Assembly (NCBI GenBank): GCA_973895155.1
Contig: OZ316899.1
Location: forward strand, 1,178,001-1,242,000
Length of the DNA: 64,000 nucleotides
From: Marsupella aquatica
Lineage: Eukaryota > Marchantiophyta
Reading direction: 5' to 3'
Shown: in pieces, positions 1 through 10,809 of the stretch
Position numbering within the stretch: position 1 is the first letter of the stretch
Layout: each line of letters opens with the position of its first letter
Position numbers and translations under genes: made by a program
Notes under the pieces: generated by a model
What the model saw: only the letters and a program-made list of their open reading frames with translations
Told to the model about the DNA's origin: nothing
Databases searched by the model: none

Positions 1-45
1 TGTGGCAAACGGGGACCCACCGCACAATCGAGGACCATTCATGTC

Positions 46-576
46 ATGGGCTCAATGAAAGGAAACGGTTATGCTTACCGAGATGGATACTGGGCTCGAG
101 CAAGTCTGGAGAGCGAGTGCCAGTTGGAAGGAATGGAAGGCAAGGTGCGGGCGCTCATTGATACTGGCTCGGAGATCAACTTGATGGATCCAAAGGTGTT
201 TCAAAAGGGGAATTGGCTGGTGGATAATGAGTTGCTTTGGAGTGTGAACTCGGTGAGTTCAATGAAGGACTATCTTTGGGGCGGATGTCCGAATGTGATG
301 GTGAAGTTCGGGAATGTCAAGCAGGCTTGTAACATTTTTGTTCATGAGCACTTGTCGTTTCCTGTGATACTGGGCATGCCGTTCATCACTGAATGGAGGA
401 TGGAGACGAAGGTTCTGGATGATACTACCTTCATGGTGAAGGTTTGGAGCAAAGATGGGAAAGAGGTGGTTCAATTTCCGGCTGTTTTACCTGGAAACGA
501 GAGGAATAGGAAAGGGTTGAGGACTGAGAGTGCCGACTCTGGTCCAGGTCCGGAAAATGACTTGGCACTTTGCTGA
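46..576 (+). pseudogene. Retropepsin-like aspartic protease domain of element A
   Basis: The catalytic loop IDTGSEINLMD is present near residue 38 and the flap/C-terminal motif VILGMPF near residue 107, the hallmarks of retroviral-type proteases that mature the Gag-Pol polyprotein. The sister copy in element B has the same protein at 34157-34774. The frame ends at TGA 574-576; the linker to RT continues in another frame (570-851), so a frameshift separates protease from RT. A start at 46 is nominal, because in the intact polyprotein this domain would be internal. Confidence 0.85.
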
Positions 577-851
577 AAAGAGTGGATCGGCGGAGTGCTC
601 GTTCCTTAGCTCCTTGTGAAGGGGAAAACATGATGGATAATGGAGAGGAAGAGCCACTCAAATGTGCGGAGTCTAACTTGGGAAGGGACAAGCTGGAGAA
701 GGAGTTGGAAAGGCAGTACTCGTCTATGGCCGTGCTTGTATACTCGAGTACCAAATACAAGACGGTCGACAAGAAGGTGAGGTCGACGGCGATACCTTTG
801 CCGGATGATGCGATGGAGGTTATGGATCAAGCGAGTTGGAACGAAGGCTGA
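570..851 (+). pseudogene. Pol linker between protease and RT (element A)
   Basis: This 93-residue frame, charged in its first part, joins the protease to the RT and is shifted relative to both. It has no recognisable domain. Element B lacks this stretch because its deletion begins at the equivalent of position 568 here. It is supported only by position within the pol order. Confidence 0.5.
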
Positions 852-859
852 GGCCAACT

Positions 860-1921
860 GATCGGATAGGGCATAAGTTTACTCAAGAGAGTTTGGCAAA
901 GCTTAAAATTGGTTCGGATGGGTTACTTACGGAGGTGGAGCAAGTGGCATTTTGAAAGATGATAATGGAGCATGGCAAGGCATTCTTGTTTTCGATTGAG
1001 GAGACTGGTTGTGCGGATCCAAGTAAGGTGACACTGATGGTCATCTTTACTGTCCCTCATGTTCCGTGGGATCTGAAACCGATTTTGGTTCCGCGGGCTT
1101 TAGCTCCAAAGCTTGCGAAACTGCTTAAGGAGAAGCTGAGTGCTAGGATTCTCGAGAGGTCTGATGTTCCCTACTCAAACAGATAGTTTACAGTGAGAAA
1201 GAAGAATGGAAGCTTGAGGTTCATTCAGGATATGCAACCTCCGAACAAGGTGACCATCAGGAATGTGGGAGTTGGGCCACTCGTGGATGAGTTTGCGGAG
1301 GAGTTCGCTGGGAGGGCGATCTACTCCATGGGTGATTTGTTTTTGGGTTACGACCAGTTCTAATTGGCGCAAGAGAGCCGGGACATTACGACTATGAGGA
1401 CCCCGCTGGGCCTCTTGAGGATGTGCACTCTTCCTCAAGGGGCGACAAACTCAGTAGCGCACATGCAAAATGCAATGAGTAAAATCTTGGAGCCGTTCAG
1501 TCCGGAAAAAGCGAGACCGTTCATTGATGATGTCCTGATAAAGGGGTGCTTGGCTGAAGGGAAGGATGAGACCTTGAGGAGTGATGGGATCTGGCAGTTT
1601 GTGTGGGATCACATTGTTGATGTTAAGGCGGTTCTCGAGAAGCTGATTGATGTGGGAGTCACTCTTTTGGGGGAGAAGTCTGAATTCGGGATGAAAGAGG
1701 TGAAAGTCGTTGGGCAAATGTGCGGATCTTATGGAAGGAAGCTGAACATGGATAAGGTGAGAGCTATTAGCGAGATGAAGGATTGCGAATTGGTGCCGGA
1801 AGTTTGGAGGTTTCTGGGTGCTTGTGTCCTTTACAAGATCTGGATCCCTCACTTCTCGCACCTGGCAGACCCGCTCTATGAGCTGTTGAGGAAAAAGGTT
1901 AAGTGGAGAGCGCTCTCATGA
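860..1921 (+). pseudogene. Reverse transcriptase of element A
   Basis: One frame carries recognisable RT blocks: VRKKNGSLRFIQD (about 1193), YSMGDLFLGYDQF (about 1324), TPLGLLRMCTLPQGATNS (about 1400) and the catalytic-loop variant FIDDVLIKG (about 1522), where the two aspartates remain. In-frame stops lie at 956-958 (TGA), 1184-1186 (TAG, where relatives have Trp) and 1361-1363 (TAA, where relatives have Gln). All are one C-to-T or G-to-A step from the expected codon. The second catalytic block reads MGDLFLGYDQ where relatives usually have D-L-x-S-G-Y, so the active site is damaged. Confidence 0.85.
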
Positions 1922-2529
1922 GCCCGCCAGTTCTCCAAGCTGCGGACTATGAGAGCGGGCAACCACTGATCATGACTGTTGATGCGAGTCCGTTGGCAGC
2001 CGGGTGGGCTGTTGGGCAAGATGACGAGAATGGGGAAAGGTATGCGATCATATTTGGGGGAAAAAAATTTACGGAAAGGCAAAGGAGATATGCCCAAGTT
2101 AAGAGGGAGCTTTGGGGTGCTAAAGTGGCACTCCATCAGGAGAGAAACTATTTGATTGGGGCACCGGTGGTGGTTGAGACTGATTGCCAATTGCTGTTGG
2201 GGATGATTGCAAATTGTGACACGCTTGACATAGCGATGCTCAGGTGGATCGCTTTCATTCGGATGTTCAACCCTGAGCTAAGTCACATTGCAGGAAAGGA
2301 TAATCCGATTGCCGACATGCTGTCAAGGGCAAGATTCAGAAATGAGGTAGCAACAAGAGTTGGCGAGGTGACCGGAACCAAAAGTGTTGGAAGTCTAGAG
2401 TTCAATGAAGAACTCTACTCGGGAGAGTTGTTGGATATTGGGCTTACATTAGCACTTTGGAGAAGCAACCAGAGTGGAGTTACCAAGAGTTTGTCAAGAT
2501 CCGAAAGAGATCTTACAAGTTCTTATTGA
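1903..2529 (+). pseudogene. RNase H domain of element A
   Basis: The frame shifts by one relative to RT at about 1910. Visible motifs are TVDASPLAAGWAVGQ (first catalytic Asp), KRELWGAKVAL (Glu) and VETDCQLLLG (second Asp), followed by GKDNPIADMLSR, the conserved end of Ty3 RNase H. It would degrade RNA in the RNA-DNA hybrid during reverse transcription. The catalytic residues survive, but the surrounding pol is broken. Confidence 0.85.
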
Positions 2530-3710
2530 GGGAGGGCTACTTGTGGTGAAGGCATAAGGACCCAAGTCAGTTGTTGCAAAGGGTTGTGGGTACTAAGGAT
2601 GAGAAAGACCAAATTCTCAAAGAGTGCCATGATGCTGACATGGCTGGGCACAAAGGGGTGCATTCGACTTACGAGAGGGTTTGGAAGCTGTACTGGTGGC
2701 CAGGTTTATACTTGGCCGTTTGAGACTATGTCGAGACTTGCGAGATTTGCCAGTTTTACTCGAGGATCCGACATAGGGATGGATTGGTTCCGACTTACCC
2801 TGTGGCTCTACACTTTCAATGGACTGTTGATGTGGTGTACATGCCAAGAGAGAGCAATGGGGCGAGATACTTGGTTTTGGCGAGAGAAGACTTGTCTTCT
2901 TATGTGGAAGGGAGAGCGTTGGTTTCGAACACTACTGTTGCCGTTTGCCAATTCATACTTGAGGATATCATTGCAAGGCATGGGTGCTTTACAAGGATCA
3001 GAGCTGATAGGGGGGAGCTCAGCTCCAAGGAAGCGCAAGAGTTTTTCGACCAATACCGCATCAAACTGAAGCTAACTTCGAGTTACAATCCGGAAGGCAA
3101 TGGGAAATCTGAAAGGGGGCACATCCAGATTGTGGGCGCTTTGGCTAAGGCTTGTGATGGGGACATGGGAAGGTGGTCAAGTCTCCTTCCACTTGCTCTG
3201 TTAGCGGATCGGATGACTTATAGCTCAGTGACCGGATACGTTCCGGCTGAGCTACTTACTGGGCACTTGCCGATGATGCCACTCGAGGAAGATGTTTGCA
3301 GCTGGCAACTGATTGGATGGAAAGATGAAGTTTCAAGAGAGGAGTTGTTGGCTTAAAGGATCGAACACTTCAACTTGTTACCCGCGAAGATTGAGGTGGC
3401 TCGGAAGCAATTGAAGATGGCGAGGTTAAGGAACAAGGGTAGGTTTGACAGGACTCATCGGTTGAGGCCTGTCTTGGTTAAGGAAGGGGATTGGGTTCTG
3501 GTTTATGAAAGTAGGTTGGACGAGCAACACTTGAGCCAAAACAAGTTTGCTCGAAGGTGGCAAGGTCCGTATGTGGTGGTTGCTGTTCATGCGAATGCGA
3601 CCTACACTATTCGGGAGTTGGATGGAACAGTTCACCAAGTACCTTATGCAGGGAAAAGGGTGAAGATCTTCAAGAGGAGGACCGAGAAGGGGAATGGACT
3701 CAAGTTTTGA
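2523..3710 (+). pseudogene. Integrase of element A, with GPY-type C-terminus
   Basis: The zinc-binding half shows HDADMAGHKG with CEICQFY; the core shows aspartates in WTVDVVYM and RADRGE and a glutamate in NGKSERG, the DDE triad. The C-terminus has ARRWQGPYVVVAVH, the GPY/F region, and no chromodomain. Stops are TGA near 2725 (expected CGA) and TAA 3354-3356 (element B has CGA here). A one-base G insertion near 3690, relative to element B, throws the frame before the acidic tail. Confidence 0.88.
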
Positions 3711-3930
3711 CTTGAGTGAATTTGAAGATGAGGCACTGGTCCAGGCGCATCCGTTGGACTTGCGTTTTGAAAGTGGCTTGACTGGTTCTGATTCGGATGA
3801 GTTGGACTTTGAGTTTTTGGAAAGTGGAGTGCCTAAGGCCGAGTCTGAAGGCTTTGGGTTTGAGTTTCTTGAGGAGGAAGTGGTCCAGGCGCATGGCTCG
3901 AGTTTGGACTCAGACTTAGAGGAAATCTGA
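3694..3930 (+). pseudogene. Acidic C-terminal tail of element A pol
   Basis: The tail is rich in Asp, Glu and Ser, with the repeated pattern E-(S/F)-x-x-(S/G)-x-(P/L) and two copies of EALVQAHPLD-like/EEVVQAHG-like segments. In element B the same tail is in frame with the integrase C-terminus, so here it was separated by the one-base insertion. Function is unknown. Confidence 0.6.
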
Positions 3931-3963
3931 TGGATTGGAGCAGACCGGAGGCTGCTCAGGTTT

Positions 3964-3975
3964 ATTGGGGGAGGA
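3964..3975 (+). other. Polypurine tract of element A
   Basis: The run ATTGGGGGAGGA lies immediately before the TG of the 3' LTR, the place where plus-strand DNA synthesis is primed. Element B has the same tract just inside its 3' LTR. Confidence 0.75.
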
Positions 3976-4739
3976 TGTTGTGCCGAAAGATTTCAGCTCA
4001 AGAATGGCTTTTATAGGGGATGATGGGCAAAGCCTCCCGGTTGGGTTGCGTGCATGCTGACTCGGAGGGGCTGCTTGGTTGGATGGATTGAGGTTTGGTG
4101 ATTGGGTGACTTGTCGTCACCAGGTTTGGTGTTTGGGTGAGTCCCCAAGCTTGGAGTTTGGATGAGCCTCACTGATGGCAGCTGGCTCAGGCTGGATGGT
4201 TGGGTTTCCAATGCTACTTAAGACTTGAGCCTCGGCTCATTGAGCGGCGGTTGTCTATTGAGATCTGTTGAGTTGTGGACTGTGAGTTTCGCTCCGTTCT
4301 GCGGAACTCGATTGTTGTGCGGCGGTTTTGGAGTTCTGAGTGAGTGTTGGATCCAGGTGTGGAGTTCTTTTATCCAGACGGGGAATTTCTCGAGTTTGAG
4401 TCTCGTTGATCCAGACGGGGATTTCTCAAGTTTGGAGTCTTTTCGATCCAGGCAAGGATTTCTCGAGTTTGGAGCCTCGTTGGTCCAGGCCCGAGTTCCG
4501 TGTTAGCTTTTTAGACTAGTGGAGTAGCTAGTCGAGTTTTGGTTTTGTGAGCTAAGGAGGATAGTTTTTTTGTCAGATTTTGAGTAGTTAGTCACTCGAG
4601 TAGTTCTACTCGACAAGTTAGAGGTAGCGACCCGCCGTAGGGCCAGCTACCAGACTCTTGCGGGCAAGCTTACTCGAGGGCACCTATTGTAACCTTTGTG
4701 AGAAAAGTAAAAAATATAAAGGAGTGAGAGTTTGCTCCG
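3976..4739 (+). repeat. 3' LTR of element A, first segment
   Basis: The LTR starts TGTTGTGCCGAAAG and matches the element B LTRs in reverse complement. It holds an internal tandem of about 40-bp units (about 4345-4500), each with a GATCCAG...GGGATTTCTCGAGTTTGGAG-like core. A TATA-like AATATAAAGGAG at about 4712, roughly 100 bp before the LTR end, is the probable core promoter. The segment stops at the CTCCG that became the target duplication of the 4740-7290 insert. Confidence 0.85.
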
Positions 4740-5050
4740 TGTGACGCCGATGACATGGTCCTTATTCTTTAATCTGATTAACTAGGTTGCTGTATGCAAG
4801 GAGTAGCTATTGATATTGCATAACAATTAGCAAGATGGCAAGAAGAAGGGCAATCATGGCATTAATAGTAGGGAAATACAAGCTATGTCGCGGGTGGTCG
4901 GCCACCATATCTCTTTCAATATGTCACCAAATCCGGATCTGTAACAAGCATTGGAAAGATCTGGTCAAGGCGAGTAAAATCGATATAAAACACTCTCAAA
5001 ATGGAGGTGTATTAGGAAAGATATGATCTTATTAGTGTGACGGGTTAGTG

Positions 5051-5460
5051 TGTAACCCGGGATAGCGGATACGGATAGAGGTTAGCGGACACGGATAGCA
5101 GATACGGATAAAGGTTAGCGGACACGGATAGCGGATATGGATAGAGGTTAGCGGACATGGATAGCGGATACGGATAGAGGTTAGCGGACACGGATAACGG
5201 ATAGTGAATAGAGGTTAGCGGATTCAGATACCGGATAGTGGCTAGTGGCTAGCGGATTTAGATTGGGGTTAGACTAAACCCGGGACAACGGATAGCGGAC
5301 AACGAACACAGACAACGGACACGGATAGTAGACAGCATGCACAGATAGCGGACACAGACAACGGACACGGACAACTGACACGGACAACGGACACGGATAG
5401 CGGACACGGACAACGGACATAGATAGCGGACAACGGACATGGATAGCGGCTTAGCCCGAG
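5051..5460 (+). repeat. Minisatellite, GGATAGCGGACAC-type
   Basis: Two adjoining arrays are visible. The first, about 5051-5240, has a unit near 39-40 bp built around GGATAGAGGTTAGCGGACAC. The second, about 5285-5450, has a unit near 12 bp of the form ACAACGGACACGG. An antisense frame through it reads as a repetitive Cys/Val/Arg peptide, which is a by-product of the repeat. Confidence 0.85.
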
Positions 5461-7290
5461 GCCATGGGTTAACTCTTCTAAGGTTAGATAGGATAGCTAG
5501 GCTAGCCAAACTCGGATTAGCTAGGTAACTCGGGTTAGCGTAGCAATGAGTACCCCCTCTCGGTTGTGGGGGCATAACTTTCTGTGTATTTGGCCAAATC
5601 AGCTATAATTGACCTCGTTGGAAAGAGGAGCTCAAGCCGCTTCCAACGTTGCTATCCACACAACAAATGGTTGAATAGAGAAATCGGGAGAGGAGGCGCA
5701 AGCTCGCAAAAACCATGGAGGAGGGCCAAATCCGAAGTACATAGCCAATTCGAGATAGAAATAAAGTTACGAGTTAGGGTTCAGTAGTTAGAGATTGTGG
5801 CGGCTCTGTTAGGGCTGGGATGGGGCTCCAGCAACGTAGTATCCACCCATTTGGGCTCAGTATGAGAGTATATAGAGCAGCCCCCCGGTAGAGGCAAGGG
5901 GGGGGGGGGACTTCAGTTGTGTGATCTCACTTAGACTGAGCAGCAGGCAGGAGCTCTGTGCAAGCAAGGCTGGACTTGGACGCTGCGTGTTGGGGAGAGC
6001 TTGGTTGTGCTATTACTCAGGGAGTAATCAGCCAAGCTTCACAGCTGCAACGGGTTGCTAGGTTTGCGAGCTGGATTGTGGCTCTTTCTAGTGGGCAGCA
6101 CAATTGGGTTCTTTTCCCCCGATACAGAGCCTTGGTGATAGGTGATGTATTGGTGATTGTAAACTGTGGGGAGGATGTCAATTTGATTTGTGGTGAGCAC
6201 ATTAGGGAGGCTGAGATACTGATTGAGGGGCAGCAGAAGGAGCATTTACAGTTTGGTCTGGCAAGGCTACATGATCCATGGGGAGTCCCGGCCTTTGTTT
6301 GGTAGAGAGCACTAAGGGATTTATGGCCAGAGTTGAGCTTGCAAGGCAAGCATGAGGCCGGGCCTCATTGCAGTCTGGGGTAGATCGCCGTTAGGCCTGG
6401 TACCAGCTTTGAAGTTGAGTCAACTATGCATGCATAACTTGACATTCTGAATTGGAGGTGTGAGATCTGTATGTGCCCCCAAGAATGAAGTGCAGTGAAG
6501 GAGGTTGAGTTCAGGATTGAGTTTGCAAGGCAAGTACGGGATTGGTTTGAGTCCAATCTGCCGTCGCAATCTGGAGTGAGCCCGGCTCAGGTTCAGGATT
6601 GAGCTTGCATGGCAAGCATGGAGCTTGCGGGGCAAGCACGTCACAAGCTGGAGGAGACAGCCTTCGGCCCTAGTGTTCGGATCAAGTGTTCTCAGTGAAC
6701 TATTGTGCACATCTTTGAATCTAATTGAGTTTTCCTCTCAGGCCTCATTTCTCTCATGGATGTGTGTGTGTGTGAGGCAATCTGAGTGTATGATGGGACT
6801 AGCAGCGCCACTAAGAGGTGTACAGGGTGCATTGAAGCGGGCTGGGTGAGGATTGTCATAGCTCTGATTGCTGAGAGTGGAATGGCAGAGTGGTGGGGCA
6901 ATGGCTTAGAAGTCCCTAAGCCGGGAATCAGTCAGGAGTCACTGGTTTATGGGTACATTCCGGCGGCGGAATAGAAACATACCTATGACAGTAAGCATAT
7001 GTATAGACATATGCGCACCGTAGCGCTAGGCCCTGTGTGTACGGGCCCGATATGAAGACCCCTTCTCACCAGAACTATCAGGAGCGCAGATCTGATCCCC
7101 AACCTTGGTTCCTTGGGATTGAGCTTGGGTGATGTGTGACGGAGTCTTGTTATGATAGTTTGGTGTTAAGGGCATAAATTGGTGTTTACCGGCCTTCACA
7201 ACATCCCTTCGTGATCCTCAGGTACAAGGAGATGGTTTTGGCACCCATAGTGACGTTTTTGGTGTTAAGACCCATGTCAATCGCGTGACA
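5461..7290 (+). repeat. Non-coding R/U5-like part of the inserted LTR
   Basis: No convincing gene is seen. Landmarks shared with the longer relative are a TATA-like GTATATAGAG near 5868, the G-run near 5888-5909, GGCTTAGAAGTCC near 6904 and TTCCGGCGGCGGAA near 6957. Short ORFs here have no family signature. The copies of GCTTGCAAGGCAAGCA-type words between 6320 and 6640 form a loose local repeat. Confidence 0.6.
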
Positions 7291-7377
7291 CTCTGAAAAG
7301 TGCTTGTCGCCTGTCCCAATTGCAGCCAGAAACGCGCAGTTTGCCCGAGGAGCCCCTAACTTTAAGTCCTCGCGACA
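7291..7377 (+). repeat. 3' LTR of element A, second segment
   Basis: This matches the outer end of both element B LTRs in reverse complement (GAAAAGTGCTTGTCGCC ... TTTAAGTCCT CGCGACA). It begins with the CTCTG duplication and ends at the terminal CA. With 3976-4739 it restores one LTR of about 846 bp. Confidence 0.88.
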
Positions 7378-7826
7378 CCGTGCTTTCTTTTCTTTGTAGT
7401 TATCCAACGGCATTATCAGATAGACATTTTTTAGAATGAGTACGTTACATGTTTTTAATGTGGAGTGTTGTGACGCCGCCGGTATGGCGGTTAATGAGTG
7501 ATTCGGTCTAATTGCGCTCGGCACGCGCGTTAGGAGTGTCTTAGACCGCTATTATTAGCATAACGACAGTATTTAGGTAATCATTATGGGTAGGATATCA
7601 TTAGGCAATAAGGGGGAATTCAGGTTCGGATTGGCGGCTGGTCGCTATTCGCACACCCGGGTTACGAGCGTGGAGGGGCCCCTCCCTCGGGTCCGTATAA
7701 CGAACTTAAGGAAGCGGCCACTGACACGCGCTGACTCAGACCGGCGGAGTGGCCGGCACACCACAAGCGTGAACAGTTCAGCTTATGGGCGTCGAGGAGA
7801 CGTCGGGGGATCAACAAGCGCTCAAG

Positions 7827-7834
7827 GTATAAAA
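7827..7834 (+). promoter_or_regulatory. TATA box of the LTR-internal ORF
   Basis: GGTATAAAAGG lies about 105 bp before the ATG at 7936. The sister LTR has the same box on the minus strand (37947-37953), equally spaced from its ATG. Conservation between copies at this place supports a real RNA polymerase II promoter inside the LTR. Confidence 0.65.
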
Positions 7835-7935
7835 GGGGAGCCAACCCTTTGTAGTGCACCAGTCCATCAGTCCACGCGCCAGCTTCGACCCCAGCTCTCT
7901 CGTTCGCTCTAAGTCGCCACTACTATCTCCTTTGA

Positions 7936-10572
7936 ATGTCGCACACGATCCTCTCCAGCTCGGCCATTCGATTCTGGACGCAGTTCCTATCTACCGGAAG
8001 ACACTTGGCCGACTCATTGAAACACGCCAACCCGCGCCGATACGAAATCGAACGCGAGTACGAGAGAGCCATCCGCCTAGCAGGACGACACCACTACATC
8101 CTTAACTTTGACTACCCGTCTCAGAGTGAGCTTTATTGACCAGCAGAGGTATCCGGGTACTTCTTCAACGGAGACAAATATATCGGGTTCTGGGAAGCAT
8201 TGCTTCGGCTTCCGGACGAGGTCTTCAATATCCCGGGTACGATCGACTTGCAGCGACATCACTTCGACCACATCCCTGCTCAGGTTCGGGCTATCATCAA
8301 TAGCGAGTCCAGCACTACCCGTTCGACAAGGTCGTCTGCCCTCGCTTCGGAGAACTTCTACCAACACCTACAGAGCTTCATAGGAGCTCGGCCAACAACC
8401 AACATGACCAACTCAATTGTACCCGTACCCGTACCCGTACAACCTCAGGCTCAGCTTCAGCTTCAGCCTCAGCCGCAGCCTAGCCAAACCCCACCACCGA
8501 TCGCCCAGCCAGCACAAGTACGCTCCGTCATCAACGCTGTGGATCTTAGCGATGACGACGAGGCTACCCTACCCTTGACCAGGCGGCCCAGAGGAACAAG
8601 CGCTCAGGGGGCCGATACTATATCGTCCCCACCCCCTGCTCTGACCCCAGGAGCGGCCCTGACAGACAACATGGTGACCGTGGCCGACCCGGGCCCGTTA
8701 CTAACGGCAGTAGCACTACCCAGGCCCGATCAGGAGGATGGGGAGGTGTCACCTTCCCCAAGCCAGTCACGGGGAAAGAAGAGGAAGGAATCCGCCACTG
8801 CATCCGGGTTACCATTGGCCACGGTAGCCGTGGCCAAGGTGACGATGCACCGCATGGGGGAAAACGTTCACAAAAATATCCTCCATCCCAAGCATGCGGT
8901 GTACCTGAAGACTCAGGGATTCGAGCACCTCGCCTCCCTCCCCTGGAACGCTTGCAGGTACTACGGGGAGGACATGACGGAGTTCGTCAGGAATTATGAC
9001 GACGCGCGTCAACATACTCGGCTACGGGGAAGGAGCATGTCCCTCACGGAAGAACGGCTCAGGATGATCTTCGGGTTACCCGAAGGTGACCATCGAGTCG
9101 AATCACGGGCTCCCGGGGGCAAGGGAGCCAAGTACCAATCTTCAAGTTTTCCCTCAGAGGGAGCAGTGGACAACGGGTTCGTGATGAAAACCTGCCTCAT
9201 CCCCGAGATAGCTGAGCGACTGGAGTTCTAGAGGTACGGCCTCCACATGATGGAACCCCGGGGGGAGATCTCCGCCGCCCAGGTTATCCAGGTCGAGAAC
9301 TATCGACCTAGGAGGTGGGCGTCGTACTTCGCTAAGAAATTCCATGAAGAGACGGAGCGGCGAAGGAAGACGCTATACATTGGCGGGAAGGCGTATTTTG
9401 CTAGCCACATCGAGATCATTCTTGAGTGGTACGCCCGGTTTGATCGACGAACCCTTCCCCGTGTCAACGTTACAAAGCTGGTCCCAGCTAGGTGGGTTTT
9501 CCCGGCCTTGGAGAGACGGCCCCAGCCCGAGGCCCGAAGTCCAGCGGACACGCCAGCTTCACTCACCCCACCTCCACAAGTAGCTGTAGTCGTAACCGAG
9601 GAGGTACCGGATGGGTCGGGTGTCGCAACCGTTGATGCGACCCAACAGGCCGGGTTAAGTACAGAAGTCGGTACGGCGGAGGTCTTACCCGAGCCCGGTT
9701 CTCCCAAAGACCCACCGGTGGCTATTCCGGAGAACCGGACATTGCTACAGGAGGACGCTCCAGCCCCTTCCAACGTTACGTCCCCAGGGCTGGACGTCAC
9801 TGCCCCGGCCCCCGCGCGTGTGGACGTCTGCCCGTGCCCAACTCCGGACAGGCACAACCTGGACCACCCGGAACTCTTCGTACTGGGTACATTTCTGAAC
9901 GGGCTTTTGGGAGATTTCTCTCATCAAATTGCCCGGGATACCGGGGAGTTCATGGCCCGGAAGGTAGCCTGTTTCTTCAATCAGGAGTTGGTTGCCGCAG
10001 TAAAGGCAGGTCGGGCCCAGTCAGAGGCCCTTCAGAGGATAGAGCGGTACCGGGTGGAGTCCGTGTACCTAAAGAACAAAGTTGCGGCTCAAGAGGCTGA
10101 GCTTCGGCAACTATGACCCAAGGTTGCAGCCGCCGATGAGTTGTTAGCAAAGGCGCATGCTCTTATCGCCCTAGCCGAACAGGCCAAAGCTGGGAACGAA
10201 GCCGAGATTACACGACTCCGGAACCAGATTGACAATTTGAAGAATCAAACTGTCACCTGGCAGAAAGACCTGGAGGAGGCCGAGGAATGGGCCCAGCGGG
10301 ACACGACGGAGATAGCCACGCTGCAGGCCGAGGTGGCGCGGCTCCAAACCGAGGCCGAGAAGCAGGACCAGCTGGCGGGTAAACTGACAAGTGACGCCCA
10401 GCAGTTGGAGGAGGCTTGTCAGGAGGCAACGGAGGAGACGGACGCGGCGAGGCGAGAGAACGAATCTCTGCTGGACCAGGTCCAGCTCCTCAAGGCGGAC
10501 AATGACAGGCTTCGAAGGCAGCGGGATGGCCGCTCCCATTCAGGTGGCTCTGGCAAGCGTGCCAGGCATTAG
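7936..10572 (+). pseudogene. LTR-encoded accessory ORF (about 878 codons)
   Basis: One frame runs from ATG 7936 to TAG 10570-10572, interrupted only by three stops: TGA 8137-8139, TAG 9229-9231 and TGA 10114-10116. The sister copy has Arg (CGA), Gln (CAA) and Arg (CGG) there. Three regions are visible: an N-terminal globular part (about residues 1-130), a Pro/Gln-rich linker, a second conserved block around HRMGENVHKNILHPKH and LPWNACRYYGEDM, then a long coiled coil (about 690-870). It resembles gag-like accessory proteins of plant retrotransposons in layout. I do not recognise a catalytic domain, and its function is unknown. Confidence 0.7.
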
Positions 10573-10770
10573 CGGCAGAGTAGGATTAGGACTAGCTTAG
10601 TCAGGCTCTTGGGACAGGCACCTGCCTTAGGTACAGCTTCGCTGCCGTGCTGTCCAGCCTGCATAGATTAGGATCTTCTAATAAGACAGCCATTTCCGGC
10701 CTGATTGTCAGCTTAGTTAGGACCGTAGTCAGTGAATCTTCGGCGAGAGGACACCCCGTCCCTCGGCCCT

Positions 10771-10805
10771 TAGTATTTAGTGCACCCCTCGGTAGAGTCG
10801 AGGGG
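10771..10805 (+). promoter_or_regulatory. Second TATA-like box and C/G hairpin in the solo LTR
   Basis: AGTATTTAGTG at about 10772 is followed by a perfect 7-bp stem, CCCCTCG (10785-10791) and CGAGGGG (10799-10805). The same pair occurs in the sister LTR (about 30045-30085, minus) and in the 4740-7290 insert (about 5868-5909). Such a box-plus-hairpin about 650 bp before the LTR end is a plausible start of the R region and transcript of the parent element. This is inference from conservation of position. Confidence 0.4.
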
Positions 10806-10809
10806 GGGG

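Larger units (their letters stand above)
4740..7290 (+). mobile_element. Solo-LTR-like insert inside element A's LTR
   Basis: Precise boundaries come from the interrupted LTR: the insert starts TGTGACGCCG, ends CGCGTGACA, and is flanked by CTCCG (4735-4739) and CTCTG (7291-7295), a 5-bp duplication with one mismatch. TG...CA ends and a 5-bp duplication indicate integrase-mediated insertion. The outer ~19 bp form an imperfect inverted repeat. The right part (about 5868-7290) aligns with the end of the 7469-11458 unit (TATA-like box, C-run/G-run hairpin, GGCGGCGGAA motif), so it is a shorter relative that carries a minisatellite and no accessory ORF. Confidence 0.8.
1..7377 (+). mobile_element. 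Ty3/gypsy element A, 3' part with interrupted 3' LTR
   Basis: Order on the plus strand is protease, RT, RNase H, integrase, acidic tail, purine tract, LTR, as in Ty3/gypsy elements. The gag region lies outside the window. The 3' LTR starts at 3976 (TGTTGTGCCG) and ends at 7377 (CGCGACA), but 4740-7290 is a later insertion. Without it the LTR is about 846 bp, matching the two LTRs of element B (860 and 849 bp), which is the same family in opposite orientation. Reading frames are broken by several stops and at least three frameshifts, so the copy is dead. Confidence 0.9.

Noticed and set aside
5051-5460. CRISPR-like spaced repeat
   Set aside because: Units are contiguous and degenerate, with no unique spacers, in a eukaryotic context.
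5258-5575. Repetitive Cys/Val/Arg ORF on the minus strand
   Set aside because: It is a translation of the minisatellite, with no independent support.
4740-7290. TIR DNA transposon, because of the 19-bp imperfect inverted ends
   Set aside because: TG...CA termini, a 5-bp duplication and shared sequence with a proven Ty3 LTR favour an LTR.
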